This document shows positions 1 to 41,600 of a stretch of 64,000 nucleotides of DNA, piece by piece. Made by a program: the position numbers and the translations under genes. This stretch comes from Haliclystus octoradiatus. Its lineage: Eukaryota; Cnidaria; Staurozoa; Stauromedusae; Haliclystidae. The notes beneath the pieces were generated by a model. That model had not been told where the DNA came from. It did not search any database and was given only the letters and a program-made list of their open reading frames with translations. The stretch covers positions 10,843,380 through 10,907,379 of the forward strand of contig OU744450.1 of assembly GCA_916610825.1 (NCBI GenBank). Direction: 5' to 3'. The first letter of the stretch is position 1. Each line of letters begins with the position of its first letter.

Positions 1-29019
<29,019 letters not shown>

Positions 29020-29684
29020 GATATACATTACATTGTACTAGTGTGTATACTATGTAATAATCAGGTAAATTGTTGATAATTCTTGTATAAAATGAAAATA
29101 AATTCCATTTACTCTACAATTCAATTCAGTAGAATCTTCTGTTATGAAATTCACTTCCCTTATTGCTATTTATACAAATGTATGCGTGCTGCTGATGTAG
29201 AGCACCTTTAACGGTGCTACAGATGTGTACTGGATTCATGACGAGCTGGCGTATTAGAAAGGCATCGATCATGTCTTCAAACATCACTCGTCAACGAGTT
29301 TTTCTATGAAGTACGAGCTATGAAATAATTCATTCATCTCTTTATTCGAAAAATAAGCTTCTAATTAAAACATTTAATAGTAAACATCAATGGCAACAAT
29401 AATTTATAATGAAACCGAAATGATAGTGTTGCGATTGATGTTTTACTATAAAATTTCATTGTTATTGTTTTTTCAACTAAAACAACGTCAACATTTGGAT
29501 CAGCAAAAATTAGGAATCTTTCTCTTCTAATAACGACAGCATGCCGCTAATAAGAAATAACGTGGTTAATGATAACTAATGTCATTTCTTCGTTGGCATC
29601 ACAAACTGTTACTTCACGGAGGCATACAAGTAAAAGGTAGAATAAAGGAGAAATAGGATGGCGATTATGATCTACAATTCCAAT
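29020..29684. other. UBE3B 3' flank, nothing recognised
   Basis: Apart from the possible polyadenylation signal, no feature is visible between the UBE3B stop and the LINE relic. Confidence 0.5.
29092..29106 (+). terminator. Possible polyadenylation signal of UBE3B
   Basis: An AATAAA hexamer lies about 80 bases after the UBE3B stop. The surrounding DNA is AT-rich, so a chance match is possible. Confidence 0.3.
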
Positions 29685-30611
29685 CTCACGTTTCGTCGAT
29701 TATGTGTCTTAACAGTCGTAACTTAACGTCAGTGTTGACATCGGATGCCCAGGATTTATTTAGACCTCTAATTGCTGCCCAAGCCCTCTACATTGGGTCA
29801 AATCATCTGAAGAAGATGGAAGTACAGAACCTAGGTACTCGAACGAACCTACACGTTCTATGTCACCATTTGATGTAGCAAGGTTTGCCTGTTTTATGCC
29901 TAAAGCAATATATTTCGTCTTAGTCGTGTTAATTATCAAGCCTACCGTTTTACCAACCCGTTCGACTTTATCGAGAAGTTGTTGTGGATCAAATATGCTA
30001 TTTGTTAAAATAGCAATATCTTCAACGAATGAGAGTTCCGATACACTGCTCTATGGATGACGTGATGACCTACGACGATCAAGAGTAAAACAGGAAGAGT
30101 CAGGACAGGAAATACGAAAATATAATCAATAAACAGAGTAAATAAAACGTGAATAATGTGTCACCCTGTAGTACGGTACGCCACAAGCTGTCAGGAAATC
30201 ATCAGTATCACCATATAGTGAGTTCTAACAAAAAGCAAAGTAGAAAAATAAAAGGACATAGATAGCATCGACAAAAAACAGTAGGTACATTATAGAAATG
30301 TGATAGTTCTTGGATTTTGCATCTTAAGACAGAGTCAAAGGCTTTTTTGAAGTCAATACCCGAGTCAATAAAAATTGCAACGATGTCTTTTTGACGTGCC
30401 CTACAGCCTTCAATAATATCCTAGCTGATAGAATTTGGCCTAAAGTTGACCGGCTATCCCTGCCACCATTTTGATTGTATCTTGAATATGGGTCAATTAC
30501 TGACGCTATCCTTTTATGTAGAATCTTAATCTTGGCTTTCCCTGCAGTGCAACTTAAAGTGATACCCCTGCATGCTAACTTGGTAACTTGGTAACTTGGA
30601 CGGGTTTTCAA
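29685..30611 (-). pseudogene. Degenerate non-LTR reverse transcriptase fragment
   Basis: On the - strand, 30611-30324 encodes CRGITLSCTAGKAKIKILHK, QNGGRDSRSTLGQILSARIL and more, which correspond to the RGIsLLstagK and GFRpgRSTvgQIL boxes of a LINE RT. Then FKKAFDSV follows in a shifted frame. Further on, LSFVEDIAILTNSIF is the YxDD box decayed to FVED, followed by KVERVGKTVGLIINTTKTKY and RVGSFEYLGSVL. Several frameshifts and the lost catalytic Asp show that it is dead. It is a different family from the LINE at 13481. Confidence 0.8.
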
Positions 30612-32292
30612 AGAGTCACTGCATGCTGCGATATGCAGATTTCAGTCAGTGATGAGTACTTTTGAAATGTTTTTCTCAGGTCAAACTGCTGGCTCGACAG
30701 GCTGTATATCGGCTCATGCCAACAAGATGCTATATCTTAATTATGCATGAAACCATCATGGCTTGATGAAATTTTGATAGCACGTATAGCTTCATATACA
30801 AATGACTGTAATCTATCTGTAAATTTATCAGATATTTACAAAAGATCTCCTGTGAAGTCCTTCGTGTGGCGGCTACGAATAATAACAAACACACATAAAC
30901 TGACTAGTATTGATCGAAGTTTTACTAAAGTTTTTTTATTTTTACTTTTATTGATTTCAATAATGTAATTTCCATTTAATTATTACTAAAGTACTTTAAA
31001 AAATATAATGCAAAATAAAGATCCATTCAAGTTACGAAGTAGTTCATACATATATTTGCACCCAGTTCAGGGTAAAAGATGATTTGTTACGAAGTTACGA
31101 AGTAAATCAATTAGAAACGCGTTCACACTTGCTAGATTCTAATCTTTTGTATCACACATTGTGAAAGTGAACTTTATATGGTTGAACTCGTGTTAACTGC
31201 TAAAGCATGCGAATTAGGCTCTAGGCAGTAATTATTAATGATGGTGGATATTGATTTTGAAATTATCACCTCCCATTGCACGTGAGCAATCAAGAATTTA
31301 AAATTGCCTAAGTTAAACCATAGCTATATTCACATAAAACTGTAGCTTGCGTCGAACCCATTACTGTAGTTATAAGTTTAGCTATAAGTCAGGCTCTATC
31401 ATTTCCATAATCATATCAGTCTCTAATTTCCATTTTGGTGTTATTACGCGTATATCTACTTAGACGAAAGCTATATAGCTGTGTAAATGGTCTACACGGC
31501 TTAACATTGTAGAGCAGATGTTGAGCAGATGTTGCGTTTACATCCCAGTGCTCAATATTGTTGAGTAAATGGGCTGAGCTCTGCTGAGAGTGATTTTGAA
31601 GATGATCATATTTCGGTGCAACATTATATTGTTCGAGCCGGATGTCAAGTTATATTGTATTGGCCGTGTCGAGCTGAATGTCAAGAGCTGATGTTGGGTG
31701 AGGGGCTGAATGATATTAACAAGTGCTCTACACGAGCTCTACAAATCTATTTTTCTATTCTATTTGATGACGGAAGTCCTTCCTAATTGGTTAACAATGA
31801 CCTATTCTAATGACGTATTTTAATGGCTTATTCTATTCTACGCCATATTATTATTGTTTACATATCCTTTACTAAACAAGAGTAAAAAACCAGAAAGTCG
31901 AACGCGAGTCGATGAAGTGTTGGGTTCATTTAGTTACCCGACGAAACATCTGCTCTATTGGTGCTCTACACGAGCTCCTCAACGTCTTTGTTTATTTAGT
32001 GGTGGTTTTATATGATTGCATGAAAACTTATTCACACCATCACCACAATAAATTATTTTTTTTGAATTCCTTTCGTGATTCTTTTCTTATCAGCAATGGA
32101 AAAAGCAGGAGGTCACAGCAAACAAGCATCATCAATATTTGATTGCAAAAAATATTAATTTATATTAATTTCATAAAAATATTCTGTCGGATATTTGAAA
32201 CCGTGATGACATTGAGAATATATAGCAAATTAGCCATAAAGCATATTTTTGTGATTCATTCAATATTAGGATCAGACTGCCAAATTGAAATT
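30612..32292. other. Intergenic, no gene recognised
   Basis: This is the region upstream of the PAN gene. It contains repeated GTTACGAAGTA words near 31030-31110. A GC-richer stretch at 31480-31990 has the word CTCTACACGAGCTC at 31734 and 31967, perhaps a decayed MITE. No promoter motif is clear. Confidence 0.4.
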
Positions 32293-32610
32293 ATGAAATT
32301 ATATTTGATATTATCAATTTTACATCTGGTCATTCATTCAACAAATTCAAGTTGTCCGATTTCTAATACAGATCAGTATAATGGCAGGATTTTCGGAAAT
32401 ACTGCAATTGTTGGTGTCGACCCGATCAAAAGCATTTTTTTGCAGTCTATCTTTCTTTGCCGTCCAATGTGTAACAATCTCGAAGGCTGCATTGCCATCA
32501 GTTATAACTCAAGTCTATCAGATCTTGGTTATTGTGAATTGTTTAATGCTACTGGAATCACAATATTTTTCCAACCTTCAAATGGAAGCAATGTCATCTT
32601 AATGCTGCCG
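32293..32610 (+). CDS. First exon: signal peptide and PAN/apple-like domain
   Basis: I chose the Met at 32293 over the upstream in-frame Met at 32143. The paralogue at 62692 starts at the aligned Met, and a hydrophobic leader follows directly. After the leader, cysteines are spaced as [22 protein letters not shown] and GYCELF, the C-x3-C-x4-C...C pattern of PAN/apple folds. The exon ends CTGCCG before the donor gtatgt, in phase 0. Confidence 0.82.
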
Positions 32611-35600
32611 GTATGTGCACATCAGTTTTTTTTTATATTACCAAGGTCATCGAACTCGAGGATGCTTTTGATTGCTATAATCTGTCTCGATTTAAATACC
32701 ACCTACTAACTCTATGAAACCCTCCCAAACATTTCCTGTTTCAAAACTGTTTCCCCGAAGACGTCACCCCTGATAATTAGTAAGATTATTATCAAACAAG
32801 TTGATTTACCAATTACTGACCTGTCATTCGATGAGCACTCATCAAAGTATCACTTTTGAGCCATTTGAGTTTTTGATCAAAATCCACATATGTCACACAA
32901 ATGATAATAGTAATTTCAATATTATTTCCATAGCCGGAATTATACCTGTATGGAGTTATCTATCTGGACATGAATTGTATGTTTTATTTGTCTTTAATAT
33001 CATCATCATCATGTTTTTTTATTGTCGCCATGGAATTGATTTCATTTCATTCTGTACATGTTTTTAGGCCATATGCCCTGGGGCATTTATATGCATCGGC
33101 TATAAGGGGACGTGTCATTTTTAGGGGTACCTTTTCCTGATTCCTGTAAGATTTCACGGAATCAGTTACGAAGATTCTCCATAGTTTTCAACTTTTCCTT
33201 TGTCTTGGTCGTAAAACCATGAAATTTTAGGGCCTTGATTCTCGACTGCTGTGAAAGTGTACCGTCCTATCCAATTTCTGAAGATGGTCCACCCGCTCAA
33301 AAATATCGAAGTCTCCCATCTGGCCGTTTGTTACTGCTATCGTGACCTGTAAAACCATTTTATATAATGGTATATTTTTTTTAGTTAGAATAATTTTGAT
33401 GATGAATTTTGATTTTGAGCGAAGATGCTTTGCTATACAAAATATACATTTGATTCATCGTAGCCTATTACATATCTCCATTGATTTCAATATATTATAT
33501 TTATTGTTGTAATATGTTGCTATTGTGATCGTCTGAGCCTCACTTTAATATTAACCTCGTTTGTGTGTTGTAACTATGTTGTGTACCTAGCGTGTTTGTA
33601 ATTAGTACATTGGACTTAGAGCTAAAGTTGATACGTGTGATTGTCTTGTGTTGTTTTATGATTGGTTGTTTGTAAAGTATGGTGCAATAGCAAAATATAC
33701 AAGGCTACTGCACCCTTTAATTATATGTGTTCTGTAACTGTGGCTGGTGATGATAGCATCTCTTTGATTTAATTATAAACATTTTGTTAACTTATTACTA
33801 AAGTTTCTTCTTTGAGTCGCAGTTACAGGCAACCAACTACTCTGTCTGCTTTGAAATAGAATCGCCTAATATTCTATTTATTTTGTTTATTGAATTGGGC
33901 TTATTGTTGAATAATAAAAGGAAATTAATGAACTTGCTATACAGTCCTCTACCATTGGCATAATCCCTTGAAACTTTGTGATAGCTATAATAATTCGATA
34001 TTGTAATTATGTTAGATCTTGATGTCGATATTTCTAGGAGTGAGAAGAGACAAGATGATTATGAATATACTATGCATGCATATTTTTTCATAAATTCGTG
34101 AAAGGGTCGAATTGATTTATTTAATGGGATATCTTTAGTACTATAATGCTTATTAGCGTCATCAAAGATATATATAAATACCAATATACCCAGAGCCATT
34201 TATTTACAAGAGTTGGGACACGCTTTCATGTGCCGCTATCGTCCCCTATTGGACAGATGCAATTGATGTGATATTTTACCATTGGTTTTCTTTCGGCACC
34301 AGGGTTCTTGTTCTTTCGGAACCAGGTTTCCTGTTTTAAGCGAAGCGCGCGAAAAAATACAACTTTTATCAGTGAAAACAAACATAGGCTATTAAATTTA
34401 TTAATTGTTGTGTTAATAGACGCAATAATAATCGAAATAAAAGTATTGTTTACTATTTCAACTGGGGACAAGATTCAAGTTGAAGAACTAGAAAAAAGGA
34501 GTGAATGCAAAGAATAAGCGTAAAGCCCTGGCCAAATGACTTTTTTTATTTCGTCAACATTCATCGGATTTTGTTGAGTCCATTTTCGTCAACATCTTGA
34601 GGGTGGCCAAATGACTTTTTATTTTCGCCAATATTCATCGGATTTTGTTGAGTTCATTTTCGTCAACAGTGGATGATATTTTGAGGCTTGGAAGCTAGTC
34701 AATCAAGCCCACCAATCCTGAGACAGGCTACGTCATTGTTGACCAATCAGAGGAAGGTTCATATTTTCAACAAAGCTCAACAATGTTGAGGAAATAAAAA
34801 GTCATTTGGCCACTTCGCCAACATCGGTAGAGAACAATAGAACTCAACAAATTCTGATGAATGTTGAGGAAATTTTTGAACGTATTCGAAATCGAAATTC
34901 AACATCAGCCAAAAAAATCCGAAAAGTTGAGGCTGGCCAAATGACTTTTTATTTTCTCAACATTCATCGGATTTTGTTGAATTCAACAATGTTGGCGAAA
35001 TAAAAAGTCATTTGGCCGGGGCTTAAGAGCGTAAGAGTCCACAAACTCCACTTAGAAATTCCAACAGTATTGATCTGATTTACTCTCGAGCAACATGCTG
35101 ATGAGAGCGATAACATAGTATACATTGAAGTAGATGTTTAAGAGAGTCCAGCAAATAAATATTGAGAAATACAACTACTAAATGGTTATATTGCTCTTGT
35201 TAAACGATCGCAAACCATTTCACACAGTTCCAAAATTGCTGAAAACAACTCAATACTCTCCTGCACATGCGCACTGTTAAAAACGTGCTCTGGTCTAGGC
35301 CAAAAAAAATGAAAATGACAGGAGTGTCCCAACTCTTGTAAATACATGGCTATGAGTATACCTGATGGTCATATCAAAATTCACAGAATTCTGTTGTGTT
35401 GTAAAAAGAATTTATTTCTACAAAATGAATCTACTTTACCATTGATTCAACCGCAATATGTAATTTATCTTAGTACGAAGTATTTTGAATAAAAGACAAT
35501 TTATATATGCTGCTCTCAACTATTATTTGAGTTATCATTCTGATCAAATCGTAAGTTATATTTGCATAAATATAAATATTTTTCTTATACTAATAATACT

Positions 35601-38600
35601 GTCTGTTGATATAATAGACTCATCCAACAGACTTTATAAATGTTACCGTGATATTTTTGAGATTGTTACCTTCATAGACATAAAAAATTACTCAAAAACA
35701 CCATCCAGATATTTAATTATATTTTTTTGAAATTTTTTGAGCGTTTTCCTCATTGACTTTGTGTATTAATTATTTTAGAGGGGCATTGAGCGCCCATTTC
35801 CCAATATTTTTATGAACAAAAATTTCGAAATTATGATTTTCTTACCCACTAGAACAATAAAATTGAGGGTGCAATTCAACTTTCAAGCTTTCATTTTTTT
35901 GGATCAGTCTATTATATCTTATTATACTAATAATACTGTCTGTTTGTACATCATTACATTTCGATATTTCTGTGTCTGTCCGCGACTTATGTACGTCTTA
36001 CTGGCGAAATAATACAGATAATCCGTTGTTGAGAAATTACGCAAACATTTGTGTCGAGAAAAACTCGAGATAGCCATGTACAGTAACAAATTTGTTGTAT
36101 GAAAATTATGGGTCTATGACGTTGTTTTAAAATAATATACTTCATTTGATGTTTTGTTTAATACCATTGTATTAACAAATAAAGAGATTTTGAAAATTTT
36201 AAAGGTTGATAATCTAGACGGCAGCCAAAGCGAATTCAAATTGAAATCTCCAGAACAAAATTTTTCGCTTTGAATTTAAAAGCTGTGTGTAAATGGTTTT
36301 AACAAGTGAACATGGGCGGATTCAGACTGTGACATTTATCTACATTATGCTTTCTTTCAACAACATTCCTTATTCCATATAGAGATTTTTCAGTCACGTG
36401 ATCAAAATGACGTTTCAACATTACTGTCGGCCATTTTGAGGCACCAGATCATTCTTTCGTTCGTTTTCAACATTTTTGTCAAGTTTACCTCGACTTTATG
36501 ATTATTGATCTGTGTTTTATTTCGACAGTGGATTGAATTATATAACTTGAACATATTGATAAAATGGTGTTTTGTTTATTCGTTAATTGTGGCTTTAAAA
36601 CCGGCAAAAATAAGAGTCAGGTTCAACAAAAATGGGAAGAAACTAATGGTGGTAATGTGAGCTTCTTCAGAATACCAGCTGTTCCTACAAACCAAGGGCA
36701 GTTGACTGAAGAACTTGCACATAATAGACGAAGATTATGGACAAATGCCCTGAGTAGAGGAGATTTAACAGATGGAAAGATGCAATCTGGCCGTGTTTGC
36801 AGCAGACATTTTGTGACTGGGAAAGCAGCTAAAGATTGGGATCGCCATAACATTGACTGGGTGCCAACAGTGAATCTTGGCCACACAAAGCAAGCCAATG
36901 TAGACCATAAGAATGTAGCAAAGAGGGCCTCAAGGACTGTAGAACGAAGGAAGAGAATGGAGACTGCAGAACATGCTAGATATGCATGCTAAACAGAGAA
37001 AATTAGAGCTCAAAACGACTCCTCAAAATGATTCAACTAATATGGGTGGGGAATCAAGTTACGAATTTAAAGTAAATCTAACTGAAGATAAACAAACAGA
37101 CACTGATGATCTGGCACAGTCATTTAATTATCTTAGCATAAAAAATTCCTCACAAGAACATTGCTTTGCTGAATCTTATTTTTCAGAAGATGATGACCGC
37201 GTGAGATTCTATACTGGCCTTCCTAGCTATGAAATACTGAAGGTTGTTTTCGACTTTGTTGTGCCTTTTGTGAAAAGGAAATCAACTGTTCTGTCTCATT
37301 TCCAAGAATTGATAATAACATTGATGAAATTAAGACTGAATATGCCAATTCAAGACCTGGCTTATCGATTCAATATATCTCTTGCTACTATATCACGCAC
37401 ATTCCATGCATGGCTGCATGTTTTAGACAGAAGACTTAGCAACCTAATTACCTGGCCTGATAGAGAAGCTTTATGGCGTACAATGCCTAAGTGCTTTCAA
37501 GTCAGTTTCAAATCAAAAACAACTGTCATCATAGATTGTTTTGAAGTTTTTGTTGAGAGGCCTTCCAATTTACTTGCCAGAGCACAGACATTCTCGAGCT
37601 ACAAGCACCACAACACTGTAAAAGTTTTATTAGGTATTACGCCTCAAGGAACAATCAGTTTTATTTCCAAGGCCTGGGGTGGACGCACTTCAGACAAGTA
37701 TTTGACAGAGCAATGTGGCATATTAAATCTACTCAAACCTGGTGACATGGTGATGGCTGATAGAGGTTTCACAATCGAAGAAAGTGTTTGGTTCCATCAT
37801 GCAGAGTTACAGATACCTGCTTTTACTAAGGGTAAAGACCAGCTAGAACCTGTCGACGTTGAAAAAACTAGAGATATTGCCAATGTGAGAATTCATGTGG
37901 AACGTGTTATTGGACAGTTGCGACAAAAATACACAATCCTCCAGGGCACATTACCGACCCATTACCTCCACAAATTATCAGGGAAAAATGTGGCTACGAT
38001 TGACGAGATTATTCGTATCTGTTCAGCTCTCATTAACTTGTGTCCTCCAATCATCCCATTTGACTGATGTTTTTGGTATAATTACAAACTTTTTGCCGTG
38101 ACAGTCTAATAACACATTCCGCCTGCATCCTCAATATTCCTAGTTTTCTCAACATCAACAGGCTCTAGCTGATATTACCTCTATCAGCCATTACAATGCT
38201 ACAGTCTTTTATGAGAAATATGATTATTACAGGCCTACATCACTAGATAACATATTGTAACTAAAAACCATATAAACAAATATCAGCTACTTTTATAATG
38301 TGATATCAACATAATTTTATTTTACAAACTTGATACTTGTTTTTCTCTGTCAAAATTTATCAGTGCTCAGTCATTTTACATTTGTCAAATTTGAAATAGA
38401 GGTTCTTGATTAGGGGATCCATAAAGTTCTCAGTAAATGTTCCAATATTTGACATCCCCTCCCCCTGTACGATTTCGGATGACCTTCCTTTAGCATACAT
38501 ACTGCCAAATTTGCAATCCCTCTCTCATTTTTACGAATTTTGTCTTCGTTGTTTCCGAAGGTATACAAGTGCAACTGTTTTTAGAAAAACGCAAAGTTTC

Positions 38601-41600
38601 ACGGTTAATAATGAATTTATAGTTTAACTTTTCTGCAATAAAAATCGAGATGCGTATCGTTTTTGATAATTGACATGTACTTTATGGATGGCCCCTTATT
38701 CATTCCAAAACTAAAAACTCGTCTTTAGATCATCATTTGTTCAGAAACCTTGAAGTGCACATAGAATATGATCTCAAACTGAATGTGGAATATTAACTAA
38801 TGGCAATAATATTAAATGTAACAAGACCAATATTTTCCAAGGTCAAAATCAACACAATCAGTAAGGCATAAATTTACATAATATAGTCCGTTTAGTCTAC
38901 TTTTCTCTATAAAATAAAACAACATCAATTTTAAGATAGATACAACTGACAACCGTATTTAGATATTTTAAAACTTATGTATTATAATTAATCAGTATTA
39001 AATAATGTTCTAACAGGGAATAATGGCAAATAATTGTTTTTCAATGAATCAAAGAAACCAAATCTACTGCTTCGACAGGAGGAAGGCATTCAGAATCAAA
39101 ACTGCTTTCTGGTATAAGTAAAGGATCTACACCACCAATAACCATAATCTTATCGATATAACGATTTCTAACATGTTCACTAAGTTTTTCTGCGTAGGAT
39201 GATAGCTTAAAATCTGGTTTTGAAGTTGAACAAGATGATATTTGCGGTGGAGCGCTTTGAGAACAAGAAGCTTCGTTAGTCGCCATATTGGAGTGTTCAA
39301 ATATTTTCAGAAACATAACCGCAATATGGCCGCCAATATACTGATGACGTCACGTGAAAAAGCTCTATTACAAACATCTTTAGTAAACTATCTTAGCAAA
39401 TCACAAAACACTTCTTTGTAGTTTTACTGCCATCGAAACACTTATCGTCAAATATTCCAGTTACTAGATTTCATTGCTATGAAGACTCTCAAGACCGAGC
39501 TGGTGATGTCACAACTGGTGTTTGAAAATGAGGTTTTGAAAAAAATATTTTTACAAAACAATTATCGCCGGTCAATTATGCCCCTTTAAAAACACAAAAA
39601 CATAACTAAAAAACATTTCAATAGTTAATACAGTTTGGATATGAGTGTAACAAGCCTTGTGTTACAAAAATAAAAAGTGAAATAGATTGCATATAATAAT
39701 CGATCATAGCAAGCATTATTTATTAAAATGCAACTTACCATTTTCCTAATAAGATGCAAATAATAATTACGAGCGGCCTAATCTTCAACAACATAATGTT
39801 GTCAACATTTATATACATACAACTACATATTGCAACCATACTTCATCGAAGAAGAATATAAACCCGATAAGAATAAAATATAAATTGTCTTTTATTCGAG
39901 ATAATTCAGACGAAGATAGATTTCATGTCGCAATCAAATGCACAGGAAATCAGATTCATTTTCTAAATAAGTAAATCCTTTCCATCACACATCATAACAT
40001 GAGCATTTAAATATTACCATCGGCTATAGTATTTATTGTATATCTTTGAAGCTGTAAACATTTCGACTCTATAAATCATTGCATCCGTTTCAAGAAATTC
40101 TTAATAAATATGCATATCACGAATCTGGCAACATGAGATGTTTTCGTTTTTCTACCAAAACAACTAATTTATTCAGAATCGTCTTTCCTTTGATTCTCCA
40201 TCTGTAAGGTTTTATAAATAGCACCTAGAAATATTGACAACAAAATGTAACATAATATCAATATCGAATTATTATAATGATTTATTATGTGTAATGAGTC
40301 AAATTTTTATGAAGGAAATGATTAAGATGTCTTGAGTAATTGTAAATCGTTTCAATGCGTATTGTATCTCATGTTCTCCTCCAAAGTTCACTCTCCGTAT
40401 TATACAGTGATTAGTCAATTGTTTAATTAATTTTTCTATTTAGTGATATGAAAGTTTTATCACACAAGGTCCAGGAATGGACATACACTAATTGCTAGTA
40501 TAGTAATTATATTGATAATATCAAAACTTGATATTGACATTGAAGAGTGCTCAATGCTAGTGAATAGCAGAGCGTAAATAATAATAATAATAATAATATT
40601 GAGAAGGTCAAAAAAGACACATTCTTTGGTTTTAACTCCAAAATTCACGTTATTACACGATCATCAGACAACTAATACTAACTGAAAATGCTATGATTAC
40701 GTTTGGCCTACATTGCAATGATTTCAAAGCAAATCGATTTATCAATGTTCCCACGAATTATGTAATAAATAAATCCTTTGGAAAGAAGTGAAATGTTTGT
40801 ATTCCAATTTCAATAAAAGTAATGAAGACACCATTTTGTTTCATTAATAATTTAGAACGTACAATTTTCATTTTAAATTTCAAAGCATTTGTGCCCCGCT
40901 CTAAAGTGGGTCAGGCCCGCGGAACACGGAACAGAGCTATGTTCTCATCTAGATTGGCTACGTAGTCTTCCTTAGAAGGCTTGAATTATTGAAGTTTTGC
41001 ACATTGAAACTTTCAAATACATTTTGAGAAATTTAAATTTCGAAGCAAATCATTTCAAGTTAAAGCACATACCTGCGAGTTGGCTAATAAAGGCAGCCAT
41101 ATGAACAAATCAATTTTCAAGAATGAAAGGCAAACCATGATCGCTTTGGGTTAAATATCTGTAAAGGCGTTTAACTGGGATATTTATTCTCAACTTCCTT
41201 TTCACTGCATAAACGGCCGATAGTGGTCAAATGTTACTTTTTCTAATCTGCGCAATCGCTATTGAGACGGCAAAAAAATTTAGTTACTTATTTGGCTCGA
41301 TTACTGACAAAGTGCTTGTTTGGTAAATTTACTTATAAATATATGTATGTAATGAACTACATTGAACTAACTCCGGTAACTTGCTCCACATATAGGTGCC
41401 GCCACTGAAAATGCCGTGTCATGCGGTCCTGACCCACCTCTGGCTCTAGATTGTTGATTTAACTACCGCATTGGGATACTGTTTTTGAAATCAAAACATA
41501 GTTTGTTTGGTTTAGTTATTCTAGTAACTCAATGCAATTCAGTATTTTTTATTTTGAAATTATTATTCAAGTATTTTCTCGCAGCTTAAATTCAAGGCAA

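Larger units (their letters stand above)
33960..35560 (-). mobile_element. Decayed Helitron copy split by a nested insertion
   Basis: The left part (33960-34182) and right part (about 35363-35530) align in order with 45390-45800 of the Helitron dimer. Examples are TAATTCGATATTG and GATGATTATGAATA on the left, and AAAATGAATCTACTTTACC and TTTGAATAAAAGACAA on the right. The interruption is the hAT-like element 34191-35354. Its own termini are lost. Confidence 0.7.
36381..39366 (+). mobile_element. ISL2EU-type DNA transposon (THAP + DDE_4), AT target duplication
   Basis: The ends AGAGATTTTTCAGTCACGTG and (reverse strand) AGAGCTTTTTCACGTGACG are imperfect terminal inverted repeats. AT flanks both ends (36379-36380 and 39367-39368), as reported for ISL2EU elements. 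The 2,986-bp body carries a THAP-domain ORF, a DDE_4 transposase ORF in the next frame and, on the other strand, the start of a second protein. Confidence 0.82.
35917..40498 (+). mobile_element. Non-autonomous Helitron, + strand, interrupted by ISL2EU element
   Basis: The start is A|TC followed by ACTAATAATACTGTCTG. The end is a hairpin GTCCA/TGGAC, then ATACACTAATTG, then CTAG (40495-40498) followed by T. This is the Helitron plan of TC start, 3' hairpin, CTRR end and insertion between A and T. Segments 35917-36315 and 39580-40498 match the reverse complement of the dimer units at 44278-50382. It encodes no Rep/helicase. The ISL2EU insertion at 36381-39366 splits it. Confidence 0.75.

Noticed and set aside
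36623-36898. 91-codon - strand frame
   Set aside because: It is a shadow of the THAP ORF on the + strand.
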